The position numbers and the translations under genes are program-made. DNA of 37,868 bases. Source: Flavobacteriaceae bacterium. GTDB taxonomy: Bacteria > Bacteroidota > Bacteroidia > Flavobacteriales > Flavobacteriaceae. The DNA lies in assembly GCA_947483075.1 (NCBI GenBank), contig CANKLE010000010.1:1-37868 (forward strand), in the 5' to 3' direction. Below the pieces are notes generated by a model. The model had not been told where the DNA came from and did no database searches. It worked only from the letters and a program-made list of their open reading frames with translations. Within the stretch, counting starts at the first letter, position 1. Each line of letters starts with the position of its first letter. Shown here piece by piece: positions 1-8,242 of the stretch.

Positions 1-741
1 AATTTATTTTTTAATAAAAAATCTCCTCGAACTTTTATAATTCCTTGCGGTTTAAAAATAACAGTCCCAAATTTAATTGAAAATGTAAGTTTTGAGTTAT
101 TTATCAATGGTATTTATGAAGAAAACCACATAACATTTATTAATAATCATTTAGATTATAAATCTAACTTTATAGATGTGGGCGCAAATATTGGTGCAAT
201 TTCATTGGTAATTGCAAAATTAAGACCAGATGTTAATGTATATGCTTTTGAAGCATCTCCAAGAGTTTTTAAGTATTTAGAATTAAATAAAAAGCAAAAT
301 CATCTTACAAACTTGCATATCTATAATTTAGCAATCCATTCACAAAATAATATTTCTATTCCTTTTTATTCCCCACTTGATAAAAATGGAAAAGGGAGTT
401 TTAGTCCTGTTTTTACGAAGGAAGCTGAATTTGTAAAGACAATAAGTTTAGATATATTTTTTAAAAATCAAAATTTGACGCCTGATTTTATTAAAGTTGA
501 CGTGGAGGGTTATGAAAAATTAATTTTTGAAAGCATGAAAAATTATCTTTCAACTGAAGATTCTTGCCCAGTTTTATTCGAATTTGTTGATTGGGCTGAA
601 CAATTAGCAAATTTTCAATGCGGGGATGCCCAGCAACTTTTAATAGATAATAAATATACATTGAAAAATTTAGAAAACAACAAATTTATTCAAGAGCCAA
701 TAAAATCAGGTTGTACAATGGTATTTGCGTCTAAAAATTGA
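1..741 (+). CDS. FkbM family methyltransferase (5' end cut by window edge)
   Basis: An open frame runs from base 1 without a stop, so the gene begins upstream of the window; 246 residues are visible. The SAM-binding motif FIDVGANIG lies at visible residues 57-65 and a second family motif, FIKVDVEGYE, at about 162-171. Both are hallmarks of FkbM-type O-methyltransferases, which methylate hydroxyls of sugars in surface polysaccharides or antibiotics. An internal ATG at 178 would cut through the SAM motif and is not a plausible start. The stop codon overlaps the TTG start of the next gene (TTGA), suggesting translational coupling in one polysaccharide operon. The target sugar cannot be read from sequence. 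Confidence 0.85.
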   Translation, partial: NLFFNKKSPRTFIIPCGLKITVPNLIENVSFELFINGIYEENHITFINNHLDYKSNFIDVGANIGAISLVIAKLRPDVNVYAFEASPRVFKYLELNKKQNHLTNLHIYNLAIHSQNNISIPFYSPLDKNGKGSFSPVFTKEAEFVKTISLDIFFKNQNLTPDFIKVDVEGYEKLIFESMKNYLSTEDSCPVLFEFVDWAEQLANFQCGDAQQLLIDNKYTLKNLENNKFIQEPIKSGCTMVFASKN

Positions 742-2111
742 AGAATTTAAATTACATAATTGCATTAATTTCTTTACTTGTATTTTATTATTTATACAAA
801 TACATATTTTTGGCAATTGGATTTTCTATTTTTGTTTATTGGGTAAGCTCCTTGTTTATTCGGGTAAATCATTCGTTGCCCATCAAGGAATTGTTCCTTA
901 CGATGTATGCCCTTCAGTTTTTGCTTGGTCCTGCCTTAGCCTACAACGGGATGGATTATTACACAGAGGATAGTAATAAAATGAAAGCAAGTAGCGACGC
1001 CTATTTTAGTTTTATGATTCCCGTATTTATTACCCTTAGCTTAGGATTTAATGTATACTGTAAAAAGTATAGTCTACAACCCTCTCGCCCAAATATAGAC
1101 CAATGGGTGGTTCAAAACCCTAAAATGCCTTATTACTTCATTGGAATTGGATTTATTGCTTCTTTTATTTCTCCTTTTTTCCCCAGTAGTTTGGCATTTG
1201 TGTTCTACTTACTAGGCAGTTTTAAATACATTGGGCTCTTTGCTTTATTATTGAGTTATCAAAAACTCAAAATTAAATTATTAATAGTAATTTATGGATT
1301 GATTTTAGTCAGTTCGTTTCAAGGGGGCATGTTTCACGATTTGCTCACTTGGATCATTGTGTTGTTTTTGATTTTAGCCTATCGTTACAAACCGATTTGG
1401 CAATTAAAAGCAGTTGGAATTGTTGGTTTTGTGTTGTTTGCCATTTTCATCCAATCAATCAAACAAGGCCTACGGGCACAAACTTGGTTTGGCAATAAAG
1501 AAGCTTCTATCGATTTGATTCAAGATGTAGCTGCCGACGTAGATAAAACAAATGGAGGCTTGCTGAGTATAGAAAATTTAGGCCCCAATTTTGTGCGCAT
1601 CAACCAAGGTTGGGTATTAGCCAGTACGATGGAGTATGTGCCCAAAAATATTGGTCATACACATGGGGAGTTAATCGCAAAATATTTGTATTCTGCTTCT
1701 GTACCTAGATTTATTGATGACACAAAACTAAATGCGGGTAGTCAAGAAATTTTTAATAAATATTCGGGACATCACATTGAAAAGGGGACTTCGATAGGGT
1801 TGGGTTTGTTTACCGATGCCTATGTAGAATTTGGAGATTATGGTAATTCTGGCGCGTTGTTTTATGTTTTTTTGTTTGGGTTACTCTACGGGTATATTTT
1901 GCATCAATTCAATAACAAAACAAAACGCTACCCAATTTTACTATTATTTGTAGTATTAGTTTTTATCTATCCCATACGTCCCGATTGCGAAACACAAACT
2001 GCATTGGGACATTTATTTAAATCAACCATGCTAATTACCATACTATTTACAGTGTATAGAAAAAAATTCACTTTATCCTCTAAAGTAAAATTACGAATCG
2101 GTGCTGCCTAA
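738..2111 (+). CDS. Wzy-like O-antigen/capsule repeat-unit polymerase
   Basis: A 457-residue, highly hydrophobic protein with about ten to eleven predicted membrane segments and one longer polar loop in the middle (about residues 240-340). This is the layout of Wzy polymerases, which join lipid-linked oligosaccharide units at the periplasmic face of the inner membrane. Wzy proteins share little sequence, so the call rests on topology and on neighbours: a methyltransferase before it, a glycosyltransferase after it, and Wza/Wzc exporters downstream. The start is a TTG overlapping the previous stop by four bases. The end overlaps the next gene by 11 bases. An O-antigen ligase-like or EpsG-like protein is the main alternative. 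Confidence 0.7.
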   Translation: MKNLNYIIALISLLVFYYLYKYIFLAIGFSIFVYWVSSLFIRVNHSLPIKELFLTMYALQFLLGPALAYNGMDYYTEDSNKMKASSDAYFSFMIPVFITLSLGFNVYCKKYSLQPSRPNIDQWVVQNPKMPYYFIGIGFIASFISPFFPSSLAFVFYLLGSFKYIGLFALLLSYQKLKIKLLIVIYGLILVSSFQGGMFHDLLTWIIVLFLILAYRYKPIWQLKAVGIVGFVLFAIFIQSIKQGLRAQTWFGNKEASIDLIQDVAADVDKTNGGLLSIENLGPNFVRINQGWVLASTMEYVPKNIGHTHGELIAKYLYSASVPRFIDDTKLNAGSQEIFNKYSGHHIEKGTSIGLGLFTDAYVEFGDYGNSGALFYVFLFGLLYGYILHQFNNKTKRYPILLLFVVLVFIYPIRPDCETQTALGHLFKSTMLITILFTVYRKKFTLSSKVKLRIGAA

Positions 2112-3222
2112 ATTAGTGATTTGCTATTCCTATTTTCTACCGGCCTATAAAGCAGGTGGACCCATACAATCGATAGCCAACTTAATCAGGAATTTACATA
2201 CCGATTTTGAAATTTATGTATTGACCTCTAATACAGAATTTGGAGGAAAAATATTAGAAATTGAAACAAATAAATGGGTAAATTTTGAACAAAATAAGGC
2301 CAAGGTCATGTACCTGAGCCCAGAAAATCAATCGTTTTTCTCTATCAAAAAAATGCTGCATCAAGTACAACCGGATAAAATCTTTGTCAATGGGATCTAT
2401 TCTATGCTGTTCACCTGGATTCCAGCTTTGTTGTATCCGGCCAAAACGATTGTTCATGTGCGAGGCATGTTGCATCCGGGAGCCTTGAACCAAAAATCTG
2501 CTAAAAAAAGACTATTCCTTGCAGGGGTAAAAAGCTCGGGCTTACATTCAAAAGTAACCTTTTGTGTGAGTGATGAAAAAGAAGGTCAGCACACCAAAGC
2601 TGTTTTTGGATTAAAAGCAAAGGTGCAAATTGCCCAAAATTTTCCGGCCAATTTTGAGGCCTTGCCTGCTTTGCACAAAGAAGTTGGAGAAATCAAACTC
2701 GTGAGCATTGCACTCATAAGCCCCATGAAAAATCATGCCTTAGTGCTCGAGGCACTTCAACAGGTGAAGTCAAAAGTAGTTTGGGACATTTATGGACCCA
2801 TCAAAGACCAGAAATATTGGGAAAAGTGTAAGCAACTAATAATAAGCCTTCCTTCCAATTGTGTAGTAAATTACAAAGGGGAACTTAACCCAACTCAAGT
2901 GTATACTACCTTACAAAACTACCATGTTTTTGTATTGCCCAGCGAAAGTGAGAATTTCGGTCACGCTTTATATGAAGCCATGATCGCAGGTAAACCCATC
3001 ATTACCAGTTTCAATACGCCTTGGAATAATTTGGAAGTTAATCATGCAGGATATAATGTAGATCTAAAAAAAGAATCAATTCAAGAGTATATTCAAAAAA
3101 CTACTGATATAAATAATGAATCTTACATTCAAATGACTTTGGCCACAAGAAAATATGCTAAAAGTGCCATAAATATAAATAGTATCAAAAATCAATATGC
3201 TACTTTATTTTGCATCAAATAA
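2101..3222 (+). CDS. GT4-family glycosyltransferase
   Basis: A 373-residue GT-B fold glycosyltransferase. The N-terminus carries the glycine-rich acceptor-side motif (YKAGGPIQSIANL, about residues 16-28). The C-terminal half carries the family 4 donor-binding signature PSESENFGHALYEAMIAGKP (about residues 280-299), with the E-x7-E pair that binds the nucleotide sugar. It should add a sugar to the growing lipid-linked repeat unit at the cytoplasmic face of the membrane. Start is GTG, 11 bases inside the polymerase gene, again suggesting coupling. Donor and acceptor are unknown. Length is normal for the family. Confidence 0.88.
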   Translation: MLPKLVICYSYFLPAYKAGGPIQSIANLIRNLHTDFEIYVLTSNTEFGGKILEIETNKWVNFEQNKAKVMYLSPENQSFFSIKKMLHQVQPDKIFVNGIYSMLFTWIPALLYPAKTIVHVRGMLHPGALNQKSAKKRLFLAGVKSSGLHSKVTFCVSDEKEGQHTKAVFGLKAKVQIAQNFPANFEALPALHKEVGEIKLVSIALISPMKNHALVLEALQQVKSKVVWDIYGPIKDQKYWEKCKQLIISLPSNCVVNYKGELNPTQVYTTLQNYHVFVLPSESENFGHALYEAMIAGKPIITSFNTPWNNLEVNHAGYNVDLKKESIQEYIQKTTDINNESYIQMTLATRKYAKSAININSIKNQYATLFCIK

Positions 3223-3232
3223 TTAAATTAAA

Positions 3233-4390
3233 ATGAAAAAAAATAAATTATTAGTTCAATTAATTCTAGGATTTATAGGTGCATTTTTAATAGTTAATTG
3301 GTTTTTTTCTGAAAAACAAAAATTTGATGAGTTAGCACTTGGAACAGAAACAGTAACTTACACGGCAAGAAACTTCAAAAATGAAAATATACATATTTCT
3401 AAAATAGACAGGTTTGAAGAATCTTCGTTTATTGGTTCATATCAAAAAGCAATCAATAAAAATTCTATTTTATTTCTTGGTAATTCACAAACGCATAGCA
3501 TTAACCAAATGAAGCAAGGGCAGGTTAATTATATAAGGCTTTTGTCTGATTCAGATATCAACAACAAATTAAATGTAGTATGTCACAGCATGCCAAATGC
3601 TGGATTACAAGAATTTTATCTATCATACATGTACTGGAAAGATAAAATAAAAATTAAAACGTTAGTAATTCCCTTGTTTTTTGATGACTTGAGAGAAGAT
3701 GGAATTCGTGATGTATTTTTCCCGAATCTAATTAAAAATCGTTTTTTAATCAAAGATTCATTGAGTTATATAGGCAATAAAGTGAATGTTAATTTAAAAA
3801 GTTATTGGTCAAGTAATACAAAAGAAAATAAATCAGCAGATGAATTAGAAAACAAGGATATTAGTGCACTAAAAGAAACCGTGCAAGAAGATGTTGAAAA
3901 TAAAATTAATATATTTCTTCAAAAAAACTGTAAATCATGGAGTTATAGGGAAAATGTGAGAGGAGATTTTTTTGTTTGGATATATCAATTAAGAAATACT
4001 GTATTGGGAATTAAAGCGAGTACAGTTAGAAAAATGATACCCCAAAGGTATAAGGATAATATGGAAGCACTTGATTTAATTCTTTCTGATTGTAAAAAAA
4101 ACAATATTAAAGTGCTGCTTTATATACCGCCAATCAGAAGCGATGTTCCAATTCCTTATGATAGAAAAGCATATAATTTTTTTAAAAAGCAGGTAGAAAA
4201 AAAATGTGTAAACGAAAAAAATATTTTCTTTTACTGTGATTTGGATACTATTATACCTGGTAAATATTGGGGTTATAAAGAATCCACCAATTTATTAGAG
4301 AAAAGAGAGGTGGACTATATGCATTTTCAATTCGAAGGGCATAAAATTTTGGCAGATTCCTTACACAATCAATTAAAATTTATTCAATAA
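3233..4390 (+). CDS. SGNH-fold acyltransferase/esterase, AlgJ/DltD-like partner of the MBOAT protein
   Basis: A 385-residue protein with one N-terminal membrane anchor (residues about 7-25) and an otherwise extracytoplasmic body. FLGNSQTH at residues 81-88 fits the SGNH block I serine (Ser85), and DYMH near the C-terminus (Asp361, His364) fits the SGNH Asp-x-x-His. It sits three bases before an MBOAT acyltransferase gene, the pairing known from alginate (AlgI with AlgJ/AlgX), peptidoglycan (PatA/PatB) and teichoic acid (DltB/DltD) acylation. The MBOAT moves the acyl group across the membrane and the SGNH protein attaches it to the polymer. Base composition is very AT-rich compared with genes from 5903 onward. 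The exact acyl group is inferred, most likely acetyl. Confidence 0.75.
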   Translation: MKKNKLLVQLILGFIGAFLIVNWFFSEKQKFDELALGTETVTYTARNFKNENIHISKIDRFEESSFIGSYQKAINKNSILFLGNSQTHSINQMKQGQVNYIRLLSDSDINNKLNVVCHSMPNAGLQEFYLSYMYWKDKIKIKTLVIPLFFDDLREDGIRDVFFPNLIKNRFLIKDSLSYIGNKVNVNLKSYWSSNTKENKSADELENKDISALKETVQEDVENKINIFLQKNCKSWSYRENVRGDFFVWIYQLRNTVLGIKASTVRKMIPQRYKDNMEALDLILSDCKKNNIKVLLYIPPIRSDVPIPYDRKAYNFFKKQVEKKCVNEKNIFFYCDLDTIIPGKYWGYKESTNLLEKREVDYMHFQFEGHKILADSLHNQLKFIQ

Positions 4391-4393
4391 ATC

Positions 4394-5863
4394 ATGATAT
4401 TTAATTCTGTTACTTTTCTTATATTTTTATGTGTTGTAGTATTAGCCTATTGGTTTTTGCCTAGAAAATTAAAAATGTGGATGTTGCTCATTGCAAGTTG
4501 TATATTTTATGGGTTTTGGAGATGGGAATATTTGGGTGTTATGTTTGTTTCGGCATTAACAGATTATTTTACGGCAATTCAAATTGAAAAAACTCCAATT
4601 AGCAATAAACGAAAGAGAAAACAACTATTAGCCCTAACATTAGTCGTAAATTTAGGATTACTTATTTACTTTAAATATTTATATTTTTTTTCTGAGAATT
4701 TGAATTTCATATTTGATTCAACAGGAATAAATTTCAATTTAACATTATACAAAGTTTTACTTCCATTTGGAATTAGTTTTTACACTTTTGAAACAATAAG
4801 TTATACTTTGGATGTATACAGGGGATTAATTAAAGCCGAAAAGAGTTTTCTGAATTATGGCCTTTTTGTAACGTTTTTCCCAAAGTTAGTAGCTGGTCCA
4901 ATTCAACGTGCTTCCGAATTATTAGTGCAATTAAAAAATAAACCAGTATTTCAGGCGAGTTTTTTATCTGAAGGAATAAAACGAATATTGTATGGACTTT
5001 TTTTAAAGGTTTTTTTAGCAGACAATATTAGTCCATTAGTCGATGAAGCCTTTGCTGTTGATCCATTAACACTTTCAGCAATAGATGTGTGGATGATGGC
5101 ATTTTTATTTGGTTTTCAAATATATTTTGATTTTTCAGCCTATAGTCATATTGCAGTTGGTTCAGCAAAATTGATGGGTATTAATATCCCTGAAAATTTT
5201 AATTTTCCATACTTAGCTACATCATTTAAAGATTTTTGGAAAAGATGGCATATTTCACTTTCTTCTTGGATAAGAGATTATTTGTATTTACCACTTGCAG
5301 GGATAAAAGTAACTCAAACTACTGGCAAAGGCGGCATTGGTGAAGGTTTAGAAAAAACAAATGCAAAAGGCTCAAAAACTTTAGCTTTGTTTCTTACTTG
5401 GGCTATAATGGGATTCTGGCATGGTGCAAATTGGACCTTTATGTTTTGGGGGATATACCATGCATCTTTTGTTTTTTTTGAAAGAAAATTAAAACCTGTT
5501 CGGGATAAAATTAAGTTCTTTAATCTAAAAATAATTTCTTGGGGAATTACATTAATGTTTGCAATGCTAAGTTGGATTCCATTTAGAGCAAAAACACTCT
5601 CTGATACTTTTATAATGTATAAAAAAGTTCTAACACCTTCTCAATATTTTTATTTAACAATGAGGGAAAATAATTATATCATAGCTGCACTCTTACTTGT
5701 TTTAGTTATTGTAACATATTTTTCAAATGAGATTATTGAACCAAAAATCAATCAAAATAAGTGGTTTAGTTTCTTTTTTCATTCAATAAAATATACAATC
5801 ATAATAATATTAGTTTTTACTTTTTTAAGACCTATAAGTCAATTTATATATTTTCAATTTTAA
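4394..5863 (+). CDS. MBOAT-family O-acyltransferase (AlgI-like)
   Basis: A 489-residue polytopic membrane protein. FWKRWHISLSSWIRDYLYLP contains the conserved MBOAT Trp-His (His286), and GFWHGANW contains the second conserved histidine (His343). Both are typical of AlgI/PatA/DltB proteins, which carry acyl groups across the inner membrane for O-acylation of exported polymers. It follows the SGNH partner by three bases. Odd point: after the conserved DYLYLPL the usual short GGN-type turn is replaced by a polar, glycine-rich stretch of about 28 residues (about 298-325) before the next membrane segment. Like its partner it is much more AT-rich than the genes that follow. Confidence 0.9.
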   Translation: MIFNSVTFLIFLCVVVLAYWFLPRKLKMWMLLIASCIFYGFWRWEYLGVMFVSALTDYFTAIQIEKTPISNKRKRKQLLALTLVVNLGLLIYFKYLYFFSENLNFIFDSTGINFNLTLYKVLLPFGISFYTFETISYTLDVYRGLIKAEKSFLNYGLFVTFFPKLVAGPIQRASELLVQLKNKPVFQASFLSEGIKRILYGLFLKVFLADNISPLVDEAFAVDPLTLSAIDVWMMAFLFGFQIYFDFSAYSHIAVGSAKLMGINIPENFNFPYLATSFKDFWKRWHISLSSWIRDYLYLPLAGIKVTQTTGKGGIGEGLEKTNAKGSKTLALFLTWAIMGFWHGANWTFMFWGIYHASFVFFERKLKPVRDKIKFFNLKIISWGITLMFAMLSWIPFRAKTLSDTFIMYKKVLTPSQYFYLTMRENNYIIAALLLVLVIVTYFSNEIIEPKINQNKWFSFFFHSIKYTIIIILVFTFLRPISQFIYFQF

Positions 5864-5902
5864 TAAAACAATTTAAAGTATCATTTTATACATAACACCT
5901 CT

Positions 5903-7630
5903 ATGATCATCCTCGGACTAAACGCCTACCACGCAGATTCATCTGCGGCCATATTTGTAAACGGAAAAATGATTGCAGCTACCGAAGAGGAGCGCTTTCG
6001 ACGCATCAAGCATTGGGCGGGCTTCCCCAACCAAGCCATTGCGTTTTGCCTAAAAGAAGCAGGTGTAACTTTGCAAGAAGTAGACCACATTTGTATAGGG
6101 CGAGATCCCAAAGCCAAAATTTGGAACAAAGGGTTGTATGTGCTCAAAAACCTCGCCAAAAAAAATACGCTGCTCGCCGATCGGCTTAAAAACAGCGAGA
6201 AAATCAAAAGTTTAGAATTGGAGTTTGCCGAGCATTTTGGCGCGAATGAAGCAGATATCAAAAAGAAAATCATCAATGTAGAGCACCACCGAAGTCATTT
6301 GGCATCGGCCTTCTTTGCCAGTCCGTTTGACGAAGCGGCGATAGTATCTATAGATGGCTCAGGTGATTTTACCACCACCATGATTGCGGTGGGAAAGGGC
6401 AATCAAATAAAAGTGCTCGACTCGGTTGATTTTCCGGTAAGCGCTGGCTTGTTTTATACTGCGTTTACCCAGTACTTAGGTTTTCCGCATTATGGAGACG
6501 AATACAAAGTGATGGGCTTGGCGCCCTATGGCAATCCAGTTTATGTGGAACAGATTAGAAAAATACTAAAATTTACTCCCGATGGTTTGTTTGACTGGGA
6601 CGTGAATTATTTTGTAAATCCCAATGAAATCAAACTGGGATACGAAAAAAATATTCCTGTAGTGTCTACCTTGTATGGCGACAAAATGGTTGAGATCTTT
6701 GGACCTGCTCGAAAAGAAGGGGAAGAACTCACCCAAAAACACAAAGATATTGCCACGAGTGTGCAACGCGTATGCGAAGAACTCATTTTGCACATCATCA
6801 ATCATTTGCAAAAAAGAACAGGCCTTAAAAACCTATGTTTGGCTGGGGGAGTGGCGCAAAACTCGGTGGCCAACGGAAAAATTATCGAAAACACCGCTTT
6901 CGAACAGGTGTACATTCCCTCGGCAGGTCATGATGCGGGAATTAGCATGGGCTGTGCGCTGTATGCCTACAACCATGTCTTGAAAAATCCGCGCCAACCG
7001 GCCATCTACAATGCCTATACGGGCAGTAAGTTTAGCAACGATGAAATCGAAATGTATTTGCAATCGCGCGGCATTCAATACAAAAAATTGCCCGATGCCG
7101 AATTGTATGATGTAATTACCGATAAATTAATAGAACCGGGAGTAGTGGGCTGGTTTAGTGGCAGAGCCGAATTTGGACCACGTGCTTTAGGAGGAAGAAG
7201 CATCATTGCCGATCCGCGCAACGAAAAGGCCAAAGAATTATTGAATTTAAAAATTAAACGAAGAGAGAGTTTTAGGCCATTTGCTCCCAGTATTTTAGAA
7301 GAATACGTGAAGGATTATTTCACCAAAGTGGAAGCCGTTCCGTTTATGGAAAAGGTGTTTCCAATAATCCCCGAAAAACAAAAAGAAATACCTGCGGTAA
7401 CCCATGTTGACGGCACCGGCAGGTTGCAAACCGTAAACAAAGAAGTGAGTCCGCGTTATTATGCACTCATCGATCGTTTTAGAGAGAAAACAGGGGTACC
7501 TATTTTATTGAATACCTCATTCAATGAAAACGAGCCCATTGTGAATACGCCTGCAGAAGCTTTAGATTGTTTTTTACGTACCCAAATGGATATGTTGGTA
7601 TTGGAGAATTGTATTATTGTTAGAGATTAG
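5903..7630 (+). CDS. NodU/CmcH-family carbamoyltransferase
   Basis: A full-length, 575-residue carbamoyltransferase. The N-terminus (MIILGLNAYHADSSAAIF) begins the ASKHA-like domain, HHRSH at residues 128-132 supplies the metal/adenylate-binding histidines, and the C-terminal domain carries GPRALGGRSIIADPR and LLNTSFNENEP. The family uses carbamoyl phosphate and ATP to put carbamoyl groups on sugar hydroxyls, as in Nod factor (NodU) and tobramycin (TobZ). In this locus the likely target is a sugar of the surface polymer. From here the codons are clearly more GC-rich than in the preceding MBOAT gene. The stop codon lies inside a short tagaga-type tandem repeat that begins the repeat array downstream. 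Confidence 0.9.
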   Translation: MIILGLNAYHADSSAAIFVNGKMIAATEEERFRRIKHWAGFPNQAIAFCLKEAGVTLQEVDHICIGRDPKAKIWNKGLYVLKNLAKKNTLLADRLKNSEKIKSLELEFAEHFGANEADIKKKIINVEHHRSHLASAFFASPFDEAAIVSIDGSGDFTTTMIAVGKGNQIKVLDSVDFPVSAGLFYTAFTQYLGFPHYGDEYKVMGLAPYGNPVYVEQIRKILKFTPDGLFDWDVNYFVNPNEIKLGYEKNIPVVSTLYGDKMVEIFGPARKEGEELTQKHKDIATSVQRVCEELILHIINHLQKRTGLKNLCLAGGVAQNSVANGKIIENTAFEQVYIPSAGHDAGISMGCALYAYNHVLKNPRQPAIYNAYTGSKFSNDEIEMYLQSRGIQYKKLPDAELYDVITDKLIEPGVVGWFSGRAEFGPRALGGRSIIADPRNEKAKELLNLKIKRRESFRPFAPSILEEYVKDYFTKVEAVPFMEKVFPIIPEKQKEIPAVTHVDGTGRLQTVNKEVSPRYYALIDRFREKTGVPILLNTSFNENEPIVNTPAEALDCFLRTQMDMLVLENCIIVRD

Positions 7631-7758
7631 AGATTAGAGATAATGAGATTAGAGACTCTTATCTTCAAGGTCTCAAAGCCTCACGTCTCGCAGTCTCAAA
7701 GTCTCACGTCTCAAAATCTCACGTCTCAAATCTCAAAGTCTCACGTCTCAAAGTATAG
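7619..7758 (+). repeat. Left gtctca-type short-repeat array
   Basis: The array starts with three tandem agagatt units running across the stop codon of the carbamoyltransferase gene. It continues as many variants of an 8-10 base unit of the type gtctcaaa / gtctcacg up to the start of the four-helix-bundle gene. The leading gagattagagac (7645-7656) is close to the reverse complement of the later gtctcaaatctc units, so the left edge could fold back. Units are degenerate and vary in spacing, unlike a CRISPR. A matching array lies on the other side of the gene at 8131-8238. Confidence 0.85.
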
Positions 7759-7768
7759 TCACAAAAAA

Positions 7769-8128
7769 ATGAATACAAGGCATAATTTTAGGAAGTTAGA
7801 AATTTACCAAAGAAGTATGAAATTGGCTACTGATGTATTGGCAATTGTTGATGAAATTAGACCTTACCGCTTAGGAGAACAATTGGCTGGTTCATGTATT
7901 TCAATATCTAGTAATATTGCTGAAGGAGCAGACAGGGGCACCGATAAAGAATTTTGCCGATTTCTACAATTCTCTAGCGGCTCCGCAGCAGAACTTGAAA
8001 CACAATTAACATTGGTTAAAAATACGGGAAAATACAATCAATTTCCTTTAGATTATTTGATTCAAGAATCCTACGAGGTAAATTCAATGATAAGATCATT
8101 TATGAAAAAACTATCCCCTCAACAATAA
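7769..8128 (+). CDS. Four-helix-bundle protein (23S rRNA intervening-sequence protein family)
   Basis: A 119-residue protein of the family found in rRNA intervening sequences of some bacteria and scattered through Bacteroidota genomes. Recognisable features are the N-terminal FRKLEIYQRSMKLATDV, the central GEQLAGSCISISSNIAEG (about residues 42-59) and the helical tail with SAAELETQL. The frame stays open upstream to 7643, but those 42 codons are read from the gtctca repeat array, so the ATG at 7769 is the better start. The biochemical role of the family is unknown. The gene has nothing obvious to do with polysaccharide synthesis. It interrupts the locus between two repeat arrays, which suggests that gene and arrays arrived as one insertion. 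Confidence 0.88.
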   Translation: MNTRHNFRKLEIYQRSMKLATDVLAIVDEIRPYRLGEQLAGSCISISSNIAEGADRGTDKEFCRFLQFSSGSAAELETQLTLVKNTGKYNQFPLDYLIQESYEVNSMIRSFMKKLSPQQ

Positions 8129-8130
8129 GT

Positions 8131-8238
8131 AAGTCAAAAGTCTCAAAGTCTCACGTCTCAAAATCTCACAGTCTCAAAATCTCATAGTCTCACAGTCTCA
8201 AAATCTCACAGTCTCAATTCTCACAGTCTCACAGTCTA
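8131..8238 (+). repeat. Right gtctca-type short-repeat array
   Basis: About a dozen degenerate units of the types gtctcaaa, gtctcacg and gtctcaca follow the four-helix-bundle stop codon almost at once and end four bases before the ATG of the GT2 gene. The units are in the same orientation as in the main part of the left array. No gene or clear promoter is visible inside. The array leaves no ordinary leader for the downstream glycosyltransferase. Confidence 0.85.
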
Positions 8239-8242
8239 AAAA

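Noticed and set aside
178..741. FkbM methyltransferase starting at the ATG at 178
   Set aside because: This ATG is really a GATGTG context inside the SAM-binding motif; the frame is open and protein-like back to base 1.
7619..8238. Possible CRISPR array in the gtctca repeats
   Set aside because: Units are only 8-10 bases, degenerate, directly adjacent and without uniform unique spacers; no cas genes are present.
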